Shown here piece after piece: positions 27,326 to 36,359 of a DNA stretch of 64,000 nt. Every line of letters begins with the position of its first letter. Within the stretch, counting starts at the first letter, position 1. The DNA is from an uncultured Bacteroidales bacterium (GTDB lineage: Bacteria; Bacteroidota; Bacteroidia; Bacteroidales; P3), in the NCBI GenBank assembly GCA_947165255.1, contig CAMUZR010000013.1, forward strand, positions 1-64,000. The letters are read 5' to 3'. The translations under genes and the position numbers were made by a program. The notes under the pieces were generated by a model, which did no database searches, had not been told where the DNA came from, and saw only the letters and a program-made list of their open reading frames with translations.

Positions 27326-28300
27326 ATGAAGAAATTATCTATAGTCGCCATCGTTATGGCATCGTTGGCCATCGCTGGGGAGATTTTTATCTTTGCCTCA
27401 CCCAGAGAGGACAGCGACGAGGTGCAGACCAAGGCCATCATGCACGACTACAGAGTGTACGCCCCAGTGATACCCGACACGATGACTTTCTGTGGCGAGG
27501 CGGTGCCGCTGTCGCTCTACTACGTTAGGGAAGGACTGGACAACGAGCTTATTATCAATATGTACCGGCAGTCAAGCACGGTGCTTTATTTCAAAAGGGC
27601 CAACCGCTATTTTCCCATTATCGAACCGATATTGAAAAAAAATAATATCCCACAGGATATGAAATATCTCTGTGTCATAGAGAGCGGACTCACCAACGCA
27701 ACCTCGCCAGCTAAAGCACAGGGATTCTGGCAGTTCATTGGCAGCACTGGAAGCAAATACGGCCTTACGGTAAGCGACGAGATAGACATGCGCAACGACG
27801 TGGAAGCCTCGACAGAAGCGGCGTGTAAGTATCTGCGCTCGCTCTATAACCGTTTCCACAGCTGGACGGCCGCGGCCGCGGCATACAATTGCGGCGAAAA
27901 CGGTCTTTCCAGACGAATGCAGGCCCAGGGTACCACCGACTACTACGACATCCGGCTCAACTCTGAAACAGGCAGATACGTCTACCGCATCTTGGCCATG
28001 AAACTGATTATGCAGCACCCCCAGCAGTATGGCTATTTTCTCCGCCACTGCGACCTCTATCCGCCCATTCCCACCCGGACAGTCACCCTATCGGGGCAAA
28101 ATGTCGACCTTTACCAATTTGCCCAGAAGAACAACACTTCCTATAAGATGCTCCGCACCCTCAACCCTTGGCTCCAGACCGACAACCTGAAAAATAAGGC
28201 CAACAAAAGTTACCCCGTGAAACTGCCAGTAGAGAAGGGGTTGCAGCACAAACATCTGACCAACGGAAAAAAAGATACCCGACTGATAAGCCATATCTAA
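27326..28300 (+). CDS. Membrane-anchored lytic transglycosylase (MltD/SLT type)
   Basis: A 324-residue protein with an N-terminal signal/anchor ([20 protein letters not shown]). The SLT domain spans about residues 100-220 with the catalytic glutamate in [20 protein letters not shown], then [15 protein letters not shown] and [12 protein letters not shown]. The C-terminal 60 residues resemble a LysM repeat ([20 protein letters not shown]). It would cleave peptidoglycan in the periplasm. It starts 29 bases after coaBC and precedes uvrA by 30 bases. Confidence 0.87.
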   Translation: MKKLSIVAIVMASLAIAGEIFIFASPREDSDEVQTKAIMHDYRVYAPVIPDTMTFCGEAVPLSLYYVREGLDNELIINMYRQSSTVLYFKRANRYFPIIEPILKKNNIPQDMKYLCVIESGLTNATSPAKAQGFWQFIGSTGSKYGLTVSDEIDMRNDVEASTEAACKYLRSLYNRFHSWTAAAAAYNCGENGLSRRMQAQGTTDYYDIRLNSETGRYVYRILAMKLIMQHPQQYGYFLRHCDLYPPIPTRTVTLSGQNVDLYQFAQKNNTSYKMLRTLNPWLQTDNLKNKANKSYPVKLPVEKGLQHKHLTNGKKDTRLISHI

Positions 28301-28330
28301 TCCACCCCATCAACTCCCCACACCTCTGCC

Positions 28331-31189
28331 ATGGCAAAAATTGAAATCCTTGGAGCCCGCGAACATAACTTGCAAAATGTCGACATCGACATTCCCCGCA
28401 ATGCCCTTGTGGTATTTACCGGATTGAGCGGCAGCGGCAAGTCGAGTCTGGCTTTCGACACTATCTACGCCGAGGGACAACGCCGCTACATGGAGACGTT
28501 CTCAGCCTACGCCCGCCACTTTATCGGAAACATCGAACGTCCCGACGTGGACTGCATCAACGGCCTCAGCCCGGTCATTTCTATTGAACAGAAGACCACC
28601 AATAAGAATCCCCGCTCGACCGTCGGCACGGTGACCGAAATATACGACTTCATCCGCCTGCTTTACGCCCGCGTGGGCACGGCCTATTCCCACGTCAGCG
28701 GCGAGCGGATGGTGAAATACACCGAGGAGCAGATTATCAATCTGATAATTGAGAAATACCAGGGCAAGGACATTATGGTGTTGGCCCCGTTGGTGAAAGG
28801 ACGTAAGGGTCACTATCGCGAACTATTTGCCCAAATTGCCAAAAAGGGATTCCTGCGGGTGCGGGTGGATGGTGACATTAAGGAGTTGACCTACAATATG
28901 CAGGTAGACCGCTACAAAGTCCATGACATCGAATTGGTGATAGACCGTGTGCGGGTGGGAAAGAATATGGACCGCCTGAAAGAGGCCGTCCGCACTGCAT
29001 TTAAACAGGGCAAAGGGGTACTGATGGTTCTGGAGAACCAGCCCCCCTCGCCAATACCTTCCCCAGCCCCAAAACCTGCCTACTACAGTCGCCTGCTAAT
29101 GGACCCCACCACAGGCCTCTCCTACGCCGAACCGGAGCCTAACACTTTCTCCTTTAACTCGCCCTACGGCGCTTGCCCCAAATGCAATGGACTAGGGCAA
29201 ATTGCCCAGATTGATATCACGAAACTCATTCCCGACCCCAAGAAGAGCATCCGTGAAGGTGCCTTCGACGTGTTGGGGAAATACAGCCCTACCAATTATT
29301 TTTACCGCAAGCTAGAGAACTTAGGCCACTACTACCATTTCACGATCGACGACCCTGTGGAATCTTTCTCCGAGGACGCCATGAATACCATTCTCTACGG
29401 CACCAGCGACTTCACCGGGCTGGAAGACGCCTACGAGATGAACCACGGCAGCAGTTTCCAGGGAATAGTCAACTACATACTCCAGATGGCATCGGACGAA
29501 AATTCCGCAGCCCTGCAGAAATGGGCCTCTAGTTTTATGAACACCATTCCCTGCCCCGAATGCCACGGCTACCGGCTCAAACCCGAAAGCTTGGCTTTCA
29601 AAGTGGACGGAATGCATATCGGCGAAATGGCCAATCTAGACCTCACCGAACTCTACGAAAGGCTTTCCACTCTCGAGCAACGTCTGGACGGGCAGCAACA
29701 GGCTGTGGCTCATGAAATTCTGCGAGAAATACTCAGTCGCACACAATTTATGATAGACGTGGGCATTGGCTACCTTTCGCTGAACCGCAACAGCAGCAGC
29801 CTCTCAGGAGGCGAGTCGCAACGCATTCGTCTAGCCACTCAGATCGGTGCCCGACTGGTAAATGTACTCTACATATTAGACGAGCCCAGCATCGGCTTGC
29901 ACCAGCGCGACAACCGACGCCTTATCAACTCGCTAATGAATTTGCGCGATTTAGGCAACAGCGTCATCGTGGTAGAGCACGACCGCGATATGATGATGAG
30001 TGCCGACTATGTGGTGGACATCGGACCCGGAGCCGGCGTACACGGAGGCAAAGTAATTTTCCAAGGCGACCACCAGAAATTGCTCTCCACAAAAAAACAT
30101 ACGCTCACACTCGACTACTTGCGACGCATCAAAGACATTCCCATTCCTGCCCGTCGCCCGATGGAGGGGTGCGACCACCTTGTCATCACCGGAGCCACTG
30201 GGAACAACCTGAAGGACGTGACCCTGAATCTCCCGTTGCGTCGATTTGTCTGCGTGACAGGCGTGAGCGGAAGCGGCAAATCGAGCCTTATCAACGAAAC
30301 ACTGCATCCCATCCTGAACCGACATTTCTACCACTCCCAGAAAGACCCGCTGCCCTACAAATCCGTCTCCGGCATCGAATTCATCGACAAAGTGATAGAA
30401 ATCGACCAGTCGCCCATTGGCCGCACTCCGCGCAGCAATCCCGCCACCTACGTGGGCGTTTTCGACGAAATCCGCACCCTTTTCACCCAACTTCCGAGTG
30501 CGAGAATACGAGGCTACAAACCCGGACGATTTTCTTTCAACGTCAAAGGTGGGCGATGCGAGAACTGCCGCGGAGCAGGTGTCCGCACCATCGAAATGAA
30601 CTTCCTGCCCGACGTTTATGTCAACTGCGAAGTCTGCAACGGCAAGAGGTACAATCGTGAGACCCTAGAAATTAGGTACAAAGGCAAAAGCATCTCCGAC
30701 GTCCTGGACATGACCATCAACGAGGCCGTCGACTTCTTTGAGTCATACCCCAAAATATATCGCAAACTTAAAACCATCCAGGAGGTGGGGCTCGGCTACA
30801 TCACCCTCGGCCAGCAGTCCACCACCCTCAGCGGCGGAGAAGCACAGCGAATCAAACTGGCCACCGAACTTGCAAGACCCGAAACTGGCAACACCCTATA
30901 TATTCTCGACGAACCCACCACAGGACTCCATTTCGAGGACATCCGCGTACTGCTGGACGTACTCCAACGACTTGTGGACCGCGGAAACAGCGTACTGGTG
31001 ATTGAACACAACATGGACGTAATAAAAGTGGCCGACTGGATCATCGACATGGGACCCGACGGCGGTCGCAAAGGGGGAAAAATCATGTTCGAAGGCATAC
31101 CCGAAGACCTTGCGCAGCAGCCCAATAACGACACTGCCATATATCTGAAACAAGAACTGGAAGACACCCTCAGCCACCAAAGCAGATAA
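28331..31189 (+). CDS. uvrA: Excinuclease ABC subunit A
   Basis: A 952-residue DNA-damage recognition ATPase of normal length. It has two Walker A motifs ([14 protein letters not shown] and [14 protein letters not shown]), two ABC signatures ([12 protein letters not shown] and [12 protein letters not shown]) and two zinc modules (CPKCNGLGQ with [16 protein letters not shown] with CEVCNGKRY). The UvrB-binding and DNA-binding regions lie between them. It probably follows the transglycosylase in one transcript. Confidence 0.97.
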   Translation: MAKIEILGAREHNLQNVDIDIPRNALVVFTGLSGSGKSSLAFDTIYAEGQRRYMETFSAYARHFIGNIERPDVDCINGLSPVISIEQKTTNKNPRSTVGTVTEIYDFIRLLYARVGTAYSHVSGERMVKYTEEQIINLIIEKYQGKDIMVLAPLVKGRKGHYRELFAQIAKKGFLRVRVDGDIKELTYNMQVDRYKVHDIELVIDRVRVGKNMDRLKEAVRTAFKQGKGVLMVLENQPPSPIPSPAPKPAYYSRLLMDPTTGLSYAEPEPNTFSFNSPYGACPKCNGLGQIAQIDITKLIPDPKKSIREGAFDVLGKYSPTNYFYRKLENLGHYYHFTIDDPVESFSEDAMNTILYGTSDFTGLEDAYEMNHGSSFQGIVNYILQMASDENSAALQKWASSFMNTIPCPECHGYRLKPESLAFKVDGMHIGEMANLDLTELYERLSTLEQRLDGQQQAVAHEILREILSRTQFMIDVGIGYLSLNRNSSSLSGGESQRIRLATQIGARLVNVLYILDEPSIGLHQRDNRRLINSLMNLRDLGNSVIVVEHDRDMMMSADYVVDIGPGAGVHGGKVIFQGDHQKLLSTKKHTLTLDYLRRIKDIPIPARRPMEGCDHLVITGATGNNLKDVTLNLPLRRFVCVTGVSGSGKSSLINETLHPILNRHFYHSQKDPLPYKSVSGIEFIDKVIEIDQSPIGRTPRSNPATYVGVFDEIRTLFTQLPSARIRGYKPGRFSFNVKGGRCENCRGAGVRTIEMNFLPDVYVNCEVCNGKRYNRETLEIRYKGKSISDVLDMTINEAVDFFESYPKIYRKLKTIQEVGLGYITLGQQSTTLSGGEAQRIKLATELARPETGNTLYILDEPTTGLHFEDIRVLLDVLQRLVDRGNSVLVIEHNMDVIKVADWIIDMGPDGGRKGGKIMFEGIPEDLAQQPNNDTAIYLKQELEDTLSHQSR

Positions 31190-31269
31190 AACAACCCATC
31201 ATTTAAGCACAACGCCCCATAAACTCCGCCCTATACATACTCTACCTCCTGACCACCCCGGCCGCAGTC

Positions 31270-32394
31270 ATGCTTCTGGCCCGCAAATGGCGCTGGATTG
31301 ACAAAATGAGCCCCATGGCCGTGCTATACGTGATAGGCCTACTGGTAGCCAACCTGACCACCTGGATTCGTCAAGAAAACCTCCTCGCCACCAACAACAC
31401 CATAGGCAACATCTGCATCCCCCTGGCCATCCCGCTGATGCTCCTCTCCTGCACCCTCTCGCATTGGTCAACAGGCAAAGCACTAAAATCCTTTCTCAGC
31501 GGGCTACTCTCAATACTGATAGTAATCATCGCCGGTTTTTTCCTATTCCGTGGGCAATACAGTTCACACAAATTCGCTCAAGTCAGTGCTGTAGCCGTAG
31601 GCATCTACACAGGCGGAATTCCCAACATGGGCGCCATAGCCCAGGGGGTAGGCATGGACCAAGAAACATACCTCTACGTAACCTCTTACGACCTGATAGT
31701 CACCGGGCTTTACCTCGTATTCGTCATCTGTTTCGGGAAACCAGTTTTCCGCCGCCTTCTCCCCTCCCCTGCCACAAATAAAACCGTCCAGGAAAACACC
31801 GCCATCCAACCTGCCGCCACACAAACGCCCAAAGCAAACGGGACAAAAGAAATCATCGTCCCGCTACTATTCACCCTCATGATAGCAGCCTCGTCCTACC
31901 TCGTCTCCACCCTACTGCCTACCACAATCGCCACTCCCGTGCTCATCCTCCTACTCACCACGCTCTCCATCGGAGCCTCCTTCCTGCCCATCTTTCGACA
32001 CATCAACCGCCAGGCCGAAACCGAAAACCGCCAAGCCAAATCCTTCACCCTGGGGCTCTATTTCGTCTACCTATTCTGCTTCACCATCGCCAACGCCTGC
32101 GACATTCGTCAAATGGACCTCGCCGGAAGCCTTAACATCCTCTGGTACATCCTCTTTGTCATCTTTGGCTCACTCCTACTCCAAATCCTCTTCTCGCGAC
32201 TGTTAAAACTCGACGGCGACAGCACCCTAGTAACCAGCGTAGCCCTCATCAACTCACCCCCCTTCGTACCCCTAGTGGCAGCCCTGCTCAACAACAAAGA
32301 CCTCATCATCCTCGGCATAACAATAGGGCTATTAGGCTACATGATAGGCAATTACATCGGACTTGCAGTCTTTTTCCTCCTCAATGCCGCATAA
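31270..32394 (+). CDS. DUF819 family integral membrane protein, start codon uncertain
   Basis: A 374-residue membrane protein from the first available ATG, with about ten helices in two halves separated by a polar Gln/Ala/Thr-rich loop near residues 165-185. The halves look like the inverted repeat of DUF819 (YjcL-like) proteins; a transport function is likely but unproven. Upstream of 31270 the same frame stays open to a TAA at 31204 and codes for hydrophobic residues (NSALYILYLLTTPAAV) that fit the family's missing first helix. No ATG, GTG or TTG precedes them; an ATA at 31219 stands where the start would be. Confidence 0.8.
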   Translation: MLLARKWRWIDKMSPMAVLYVIGLLVANLTTWIRQENLLATNNTIGNICIPLAIPLMLLSCTLSHWSTGKALKSFLSGLLSILIVIIAGFFLFRGQYSSHKFAQVSAVAVGIYTGGIPNMGAIAQGVGMDQETYLYVTSYDLIVTGLYLVFVICFGKPVFRRLLPSPATNKTVQENTAIQPAATQTPKANGTKEIIVPLLFTLMIAASSYLVSTLLPTTIATPVLILLLTTLSIGASFLPIFRHINRQAETENRQAKSFTLGLYFVYLFCFTIANACDIRQMDLAGSLNILWYILFVIFGSLLLQILFSRLLKLDGDSTLVTSVALINSPPFVPLVAALLNNKDLIILGITIGLLGYMIGNYIGLAVFFLLNAA

Positions 32395-32456
32395 ATAGCA
32401 AATACCGAAAGAACACAAAAAAACAATATAAATACCAATAATTCATTTTTTTTTCG

Positions 32457-32464
32457 TATCTTTG
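32457..32464 (+). promoter_or_regulatory. Bacteroidota -7 element for the C10 protease
   Basis: TATCTTTG lies 48 bases upstream of the protease ATG, after an AT-rich run. No clear -33 TTTG. Confidence 0.55.
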
Positions 32465-32512
32465 CCACTTGGTACAAACCAAGAATAATAACTAAGAATA
32501 TAATTAAAACAC

Positions 32513-33958
32513 ATGAAAACCAAATTTTTATCCATCGTTTTCGCCTGCGTTATCCTTTTTTGGGGTAGTGCAAAAGCCGACAATGTAGACCTGCAAACAG
32601 CCAAACAAATCGGCGCCTACTACTTCACCGTTGCCACTGGTGCAAAAGCCCCTGTTTCCTCCGACAATCTCAAACTTGCCCAACAATATGACAACCCCAC
32701 CCTGTGCGTTCCTGCCATGTATGCTTTCAACGTCCAGGGCAACGGCTTTGTTGTCGTCGCTGCCGACGATGCCGTCGAACCCATCTGGGCCTACTCGCCC
32801 GAAGGCTCCATCGACCCCGAAGCCATGAACCCCTCTACCAAATACTTCCTCGACAACTATGCAGCCATCATCAGCGAAATACAGAACTGCAAAGCTGCTT
32901 CCACTCCCCAAATCAAAAAACTCTGGAAAGAGCTTGAGGAGCAAACCTTCACCTGCGACCTGAGCAAAGCCGGAGTGCTTGTGCAGACCAAATGGGACCA
33001 GGGTTCCCCCACCCAGCCCACCTACAATGTGCTCTGCCCCGTCCTTAACGGCCAGTACTGCTATGCCGGTTGCGTGGCCGTTGCCATGGGCCAGATAATC
33101 AAATTCTGGAACTATCCCGAGCGCGGCGGCAACGAAAATGGCGCCACCGCCACCTGCAGCTGGAACAACACAACCATCAAATACAAATTCCTCGTGGACT
33201 CCAACAAATTCGTCTACGACAGCATGCCCAACAAGTTAACCATCAACAGCCCCTGGAACAACAAACGCGCCATCAGCAAACTCCTCTTCGCCTGTGGTGT
33301 CACCGTAGGCATGGAATGGACTCCCGATGGTAGTGGAGCTCAGAGCACCAAGGTTCCCGGTGCACTCTCCAACTGGTTCAAATATTCCGACGAAGCCCAT
33401 TACGTATCCCGCGATGGTATAACCGACGCCAACTGGCTCAGCCTGTTAAATAGCGAAATCGTAGACCACCAACGTCCTGTCTACTACAGCGGCTTCGACA
33501 ATTCCAGCACTGGAAGAGACGCCGGCCATGCTTTTATCATCGTAGGCAAATCCTCCTCCGACGACACCAAATTTTACATCAACTGGGGCTGGGGCGGAGA
33601 TGCCAACGGATTTTACACCCTCGCGCCTATAACTGCCATCCAATCTGCTCAAGGCTATCGCTTTACTTCTAGACATGCCTTGGTCTACAAGATTTACCCC
33701 AAAGACCTCAGCATCAACGAAAATACCATCGCCAACGTCACACCCGCCTATCCCAACCCTGCCACCGACTACATCACAATCCCCGTCGACCTTCCCAACA
33801 GCGCCACCTTGGGTGTCTTCAGCATGGACGGCAAAATGGTTGACAACATGGTAGTTCCCGCCGGCATGAAGGAGTACCGCCTAAACCTCCAAAAATATGC
33901 CCCCGGCACCTACGTCTACCGCCTCAACGGTTCCACCTACAAATTCACCGTACTCTAA
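32513..33958 (+). CDS. Secreted C10 family cysteine protease (streptopain-like) with T9SS sorting domain
   Basis: A 481-residue secreted protease. A signal peptide ends around SAKA. An N-terminal Spi/pro-domain (residues about 25-150) precedes the catalytic domain. The nucleophile is Cys187 in YAGCVAVAMGQIIKFWNYP and the general base His339 in AGHAFIIVG, followed by INWGWGGDANGFYTL as in streptopain and interpain. The last 80 residues form a type A T9SS C-terminal domain (AYPNPATDYI, then LGVFSMDGKMV and PGTYVYRL), which sends the protein across the outer membrane. It forms a single-gene unit with its own promoter and terminator. Confidence 0.93.
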   Translation: MKTKFLSIVFACVILFWGSAKADNVDLQTAKQIGAYYFTVATGAKAPVSSDNLKLAQQYDNPTLCVPAMYAFNVQGNGFVVVAADDAVEPIWAYSPEGSIDPEAMNPSTKYFLDNYAAIISEIQNCKAASTPQIKKLWKELEEQTFTCDLSKAGVLVQTKWDQGSPTQPTYNVLCPVLNGQYCYAGCVAVAMGQIIKFWNYPERGGNENGATATCSWNNTTIKYKFLVDSNKFVYDSMPNKLTINSPWNNKRAISKLLFACGVTVGMEWTPDGSGAQSTKVPGALSNWFKYSDEAHYVSRDGITDANWLSLLNSEIVDHQRPVYYSGFDNSSTGRDAGHAFIIVGKSSSDDTKFYINWGWGGDANGFYTLAPITAIQSAQGYRFTSRHALVYKIYPKDLSINENTIANVTPAYPNPATDYITIPVDLPNSATLGVFSMDGKMVDNMVVPAGMKEYRLNLQKYAPGTYVYRLNGSTYKFTVL

Positions 33959-33981
33959 CCCCGAATTGAAAACAACAATAA

Positions 33982-34013
33982 AAGCCCCCGATTCTGGAAT
34001 CGGGGGCTTTTTA
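33982..34013 (+). terminator. Rho-independent terminator after the protease
   Basis: AAGCCCCCGATTC (33982-33994) pairs perfectly with GAATCGGGGGCTT (33997-34009) around TG and leads into TTTT. Confidence 0.95.
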
Positions 34014-34027
34014 TAGGAAAATCCCCC

Positions 34028-34702
34028 ATGAAAAAAATCATCCTCGCACTCGTCCTGTCCGTTTTCGCCCTTCCACTCTCAGCCCAAGGAATCAGCGCCT
34101 CCGACAGCGCCATACTCAACCGCATACTCACTCACAACAGACAGTACCGCACCACCCAGGGTCCCTTTCAACACGAAAGAATCAAGAAAGGCGTACACCA
34201 GCACAAAACAGGCACCTTCTATTGTGAGAGAGTCAAACCCTCCAAAGCAGGCGACATCGAAGCCAAGATAGCAATGCTCTACAACAATCCCGTAGGCGAC
34301 TACTACATCATCACCACCACCCACCTATACAACGGGCTGAACGGCCGCCACAAAAAATACAATTTCAAGTACATAACGCTGATGAAACTTCTAGGCAACG
34401 CCATGGCCTGGGCTGTCAACGGCGACATTTACAACCTCTACGACAACTTCAACGTCACCTTCAAACTCACTTCAGACGAGCAAAACTACATCGTCGCTCT
34501 CAACAGCGAAGCAGGCTTCAACAAGGGCATCAGCCGTATCTTGCTCAAATACAGAAAATCCACCTATCAAATCTCCTACTTAGAAATAGAAGAACAATTC
34601 GGCACCATCCACAAATACACATTAGGCATCGACGCCAACGGCCATCACCAGCAGCCTATCTACAACAGACCCATCGACCAGAAGGTTTACGTAGTCAAGT
34701 AA
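34028..34702 (+). CDS. Exported protein, LolA-like fold suspected
   Basis: A 224-residue protein with a clean signal peptide (MKKIILALVLSVFALPLSAQ). The mature part has alternating strands ending in a repeated pattern (NFNVTFKLTSDEQNYIVAL, ISRILLKYRKSTYQISYLEI) that recalls LolA-type lipoprotein carriers, where a half-barrel holds acyl chains. Motif evidence is weak and no catalytic residues are apparent. It lies 70 bases after the protease stop but behind its terminator, and converges with the outer-membrane gene 4 bases downstream. Confidence 0.65.
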   Translation: MKKIILALVLSVFALPLSAQGISASDSAILNRILTHNRQYRTTQGPFQHERIKKGVHQHKTGTFYCERVKPSKAGDIEAKIAMLYNNPVGDYYIITTTHLYNGLNGRHKKYNFKYITLMKLLGNAMAWAVNGDIYNLYDNFNVTFKLTSDEQNYIVALNSEAGFNKGISRILLKYRKSTYQISYLEIEEQFGTIHKYTLGIDANGHHQQPIYNRPIDQKVYVVK

Positions 34703-34706
34703 AGCA

Positions 34707-35969
34707 CTAGAGCCGACACCTCAGGTACAATCCCACTGCCAAGTCCAACCCCCGCAGCCGCAGGTCGTAGTAGAACTCGGCATCCACGCCCATTGCCAGT
34801 TTCCCATAAGTATTCTCTATCGCCACCTTGCCCGTGGCCATCTCGCGTTCGGGAGTGGCAAAAGCCGCGTCGTGCCAACTAATACTCTGGAAAAGAAAAC
34901 TACCCCGAGGGGCCACGAACTGGTGTCCGTACCAATAGCCGGCCTGCAGCTGCAACTGCCACATCCCCCTCCAGCCGGTCGCCCTACGGCGGCCCTGCAA
35001 GGGGCAATCCCACCTCAGCTGGGGCCATAGCCCCCACCCATCGTCGTAGGCCATGCACTTTGTAGGCGACATGTCCTGATAGAAAAAGAAGGGCACATCC
35101 ACAGCCAGCGCCTGCCCAGACCCGCCCGACCAAGTCAGCCGCAACCCCACATTCTCATTGAAGAGCGTCTGAATGCAAGTATCCAAGGCCGTAAACTGGC
35201 CTCCCCTGTGGCATCCCACAAAACTCAAGGGCACCCCCACGCCAAACTCACCCCCCGCATTGCCCACAGAAAACGACAGCAGGTCCAGCCGGTTATTGCT
35301 GCCCAACGTAAAACGTTCCTGAGTGGGCTGCCAGGGCTCCAACAGCTCCTCCCAATGAACCCAAGTGTCTGTCTGCAGCCGACATGAGCCCAGTGCCAGC
35401 GAACCCAAAATCTGAACCCCTTCCTCCTGGTGGTCGTAAATGAAACGCTCCCGGTCGAACATAGGCTCGTATAGGCCGTGGGAGAGAGCGCCGTAAATCG
35501 AGCCCATCACCAGCCTCCAGTTGCGATGAGGCATATACTCAAGCCGCACCACGGGCTGCCAACGGCGGAGACCCTCATAACCGGCCACCCCCGCCAGCTG
35601 CACCCCCAAGGTCAGCTGCGCATAACGCCCCAACACGCGCTTGGCATAAGGCGTAAGGAAAAAGCCCGATGCCGTATAGCCCTTAGTGTAAGGCAAAAAG
35701 AACTCGGCATCGCGAAAAAAGGTAGTCACGTCCGCACCCAGCCGCCAATGGCTCCAAAAGGAGGTGGCGCCGCCCGCTGACGACACATCCTCCGACACAT
35801 CGCCCCACACATCGGGCACATCGACCAGCACGGACATCTCGTCCTTCGAAAAGCCCAAGGCTGTCGGCAACGAGCGCCCGGCAGCCACTGGCGCAGCCTG
35901 TCCGTCCTCCTGGGCCGCAGCCCCAAAACAAAGCAAACTAAAGCAGAATAATAATAAACATCTTTTCAT
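34707..35969 (-). CDS. Predicted outer-membrane beta-barrel protein of unknown function
   Basis: About 420 residues from the start at 35969, chosen because MKRCLLLFCFSLLCFGAAAQ is a clear signal peptide. The mature part is rich in aromatic residues in alternating strands (YAQLTLGVQLAGVAGYEGL, WQLQLQAGYWYGHQF) and ends in an amphipathic strand (LAVGLYLRCRL), the look of an outer-membrane barrel. I do not recognise a family. Convergent with the LolA-like gene. Confidence 0.65.
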   Translation of the reverse strand: MKRCLLLFCFSLLCFGAAAQEDGQAAPVAAGRSLPTALGFSKDEMSVLVDVPDVWGDVSEDVSSAGGATSFWSHWRLGADVTTFFRDAEFFLPYTKGYTASGFFLTPYAKRVLGRYAQLTLGVQLAGVAGYEGLRRWQPVVRLEYMPHRNWRLVMGSIYGALSHGLYEPMFDRERFIYDHQEEGVQILGSLALGSCRLQTDTWVHWEELLEPWQPTQERFTLGSNNRLDLLSFSVGNAGGEFGVGVPLSFVGCHRGGQFTALDTCIQTLFNENVGLRLTWSGGSGQALAVDVPFFFYQDMSPTKCMAYDDGWGLWPQLRWDCPLQGRRRATGWRGMWQLQLQAGYWYGHQFVAPRGSFLFQSISWHDAAFATPEREMATGKVAIENTYGKLAMGVDAEFYYDLRLRGLDLAVGLYLRCRL

Positions 35970-35984
35970 GCTGCAAATATACAC

Positions 35985-36359
35985 AAAAAAATCGAATCAG
36001 CGCACAAGCCCTCGAAAATAAAAATCCAACTAGCAATGGTTCATCCTCTAACAAAGAAGAGCCGTACCGTTTCCGGGCTCAAACCTCGCCACACCTTTGT
36101 TTGTTCCTCTATAGTTCGTCTATAGATCCTCATTCCACAATACAAGAACTCCCATGCAACAAGAGAATGGGGAAAAAATACCCGCTGGGTTTAGAAATCA
36201 TGATAAAAAATGCTAAAATACAACCTCATGAGAAAAAAAAGCACTGCAAACGCAACGTCGAAAAGTTTTAGACACAGGCGAGCAATAAAAAAGAAACAAT
36301 TCATACAAAATAAAATACAGCATTGCTAATATAAATAATACCTATATAATACTTATAAT
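35985..36359. other. Intergenic gap with no recognised feature
   Basis: 375 AT-rich bases between two outer-membrane genes that diverge. It must carry promoters for both, but I see no TAnnTTTG box with good spacing, no hairpin terminator and no protein-like frame. Confidence 0.5.
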
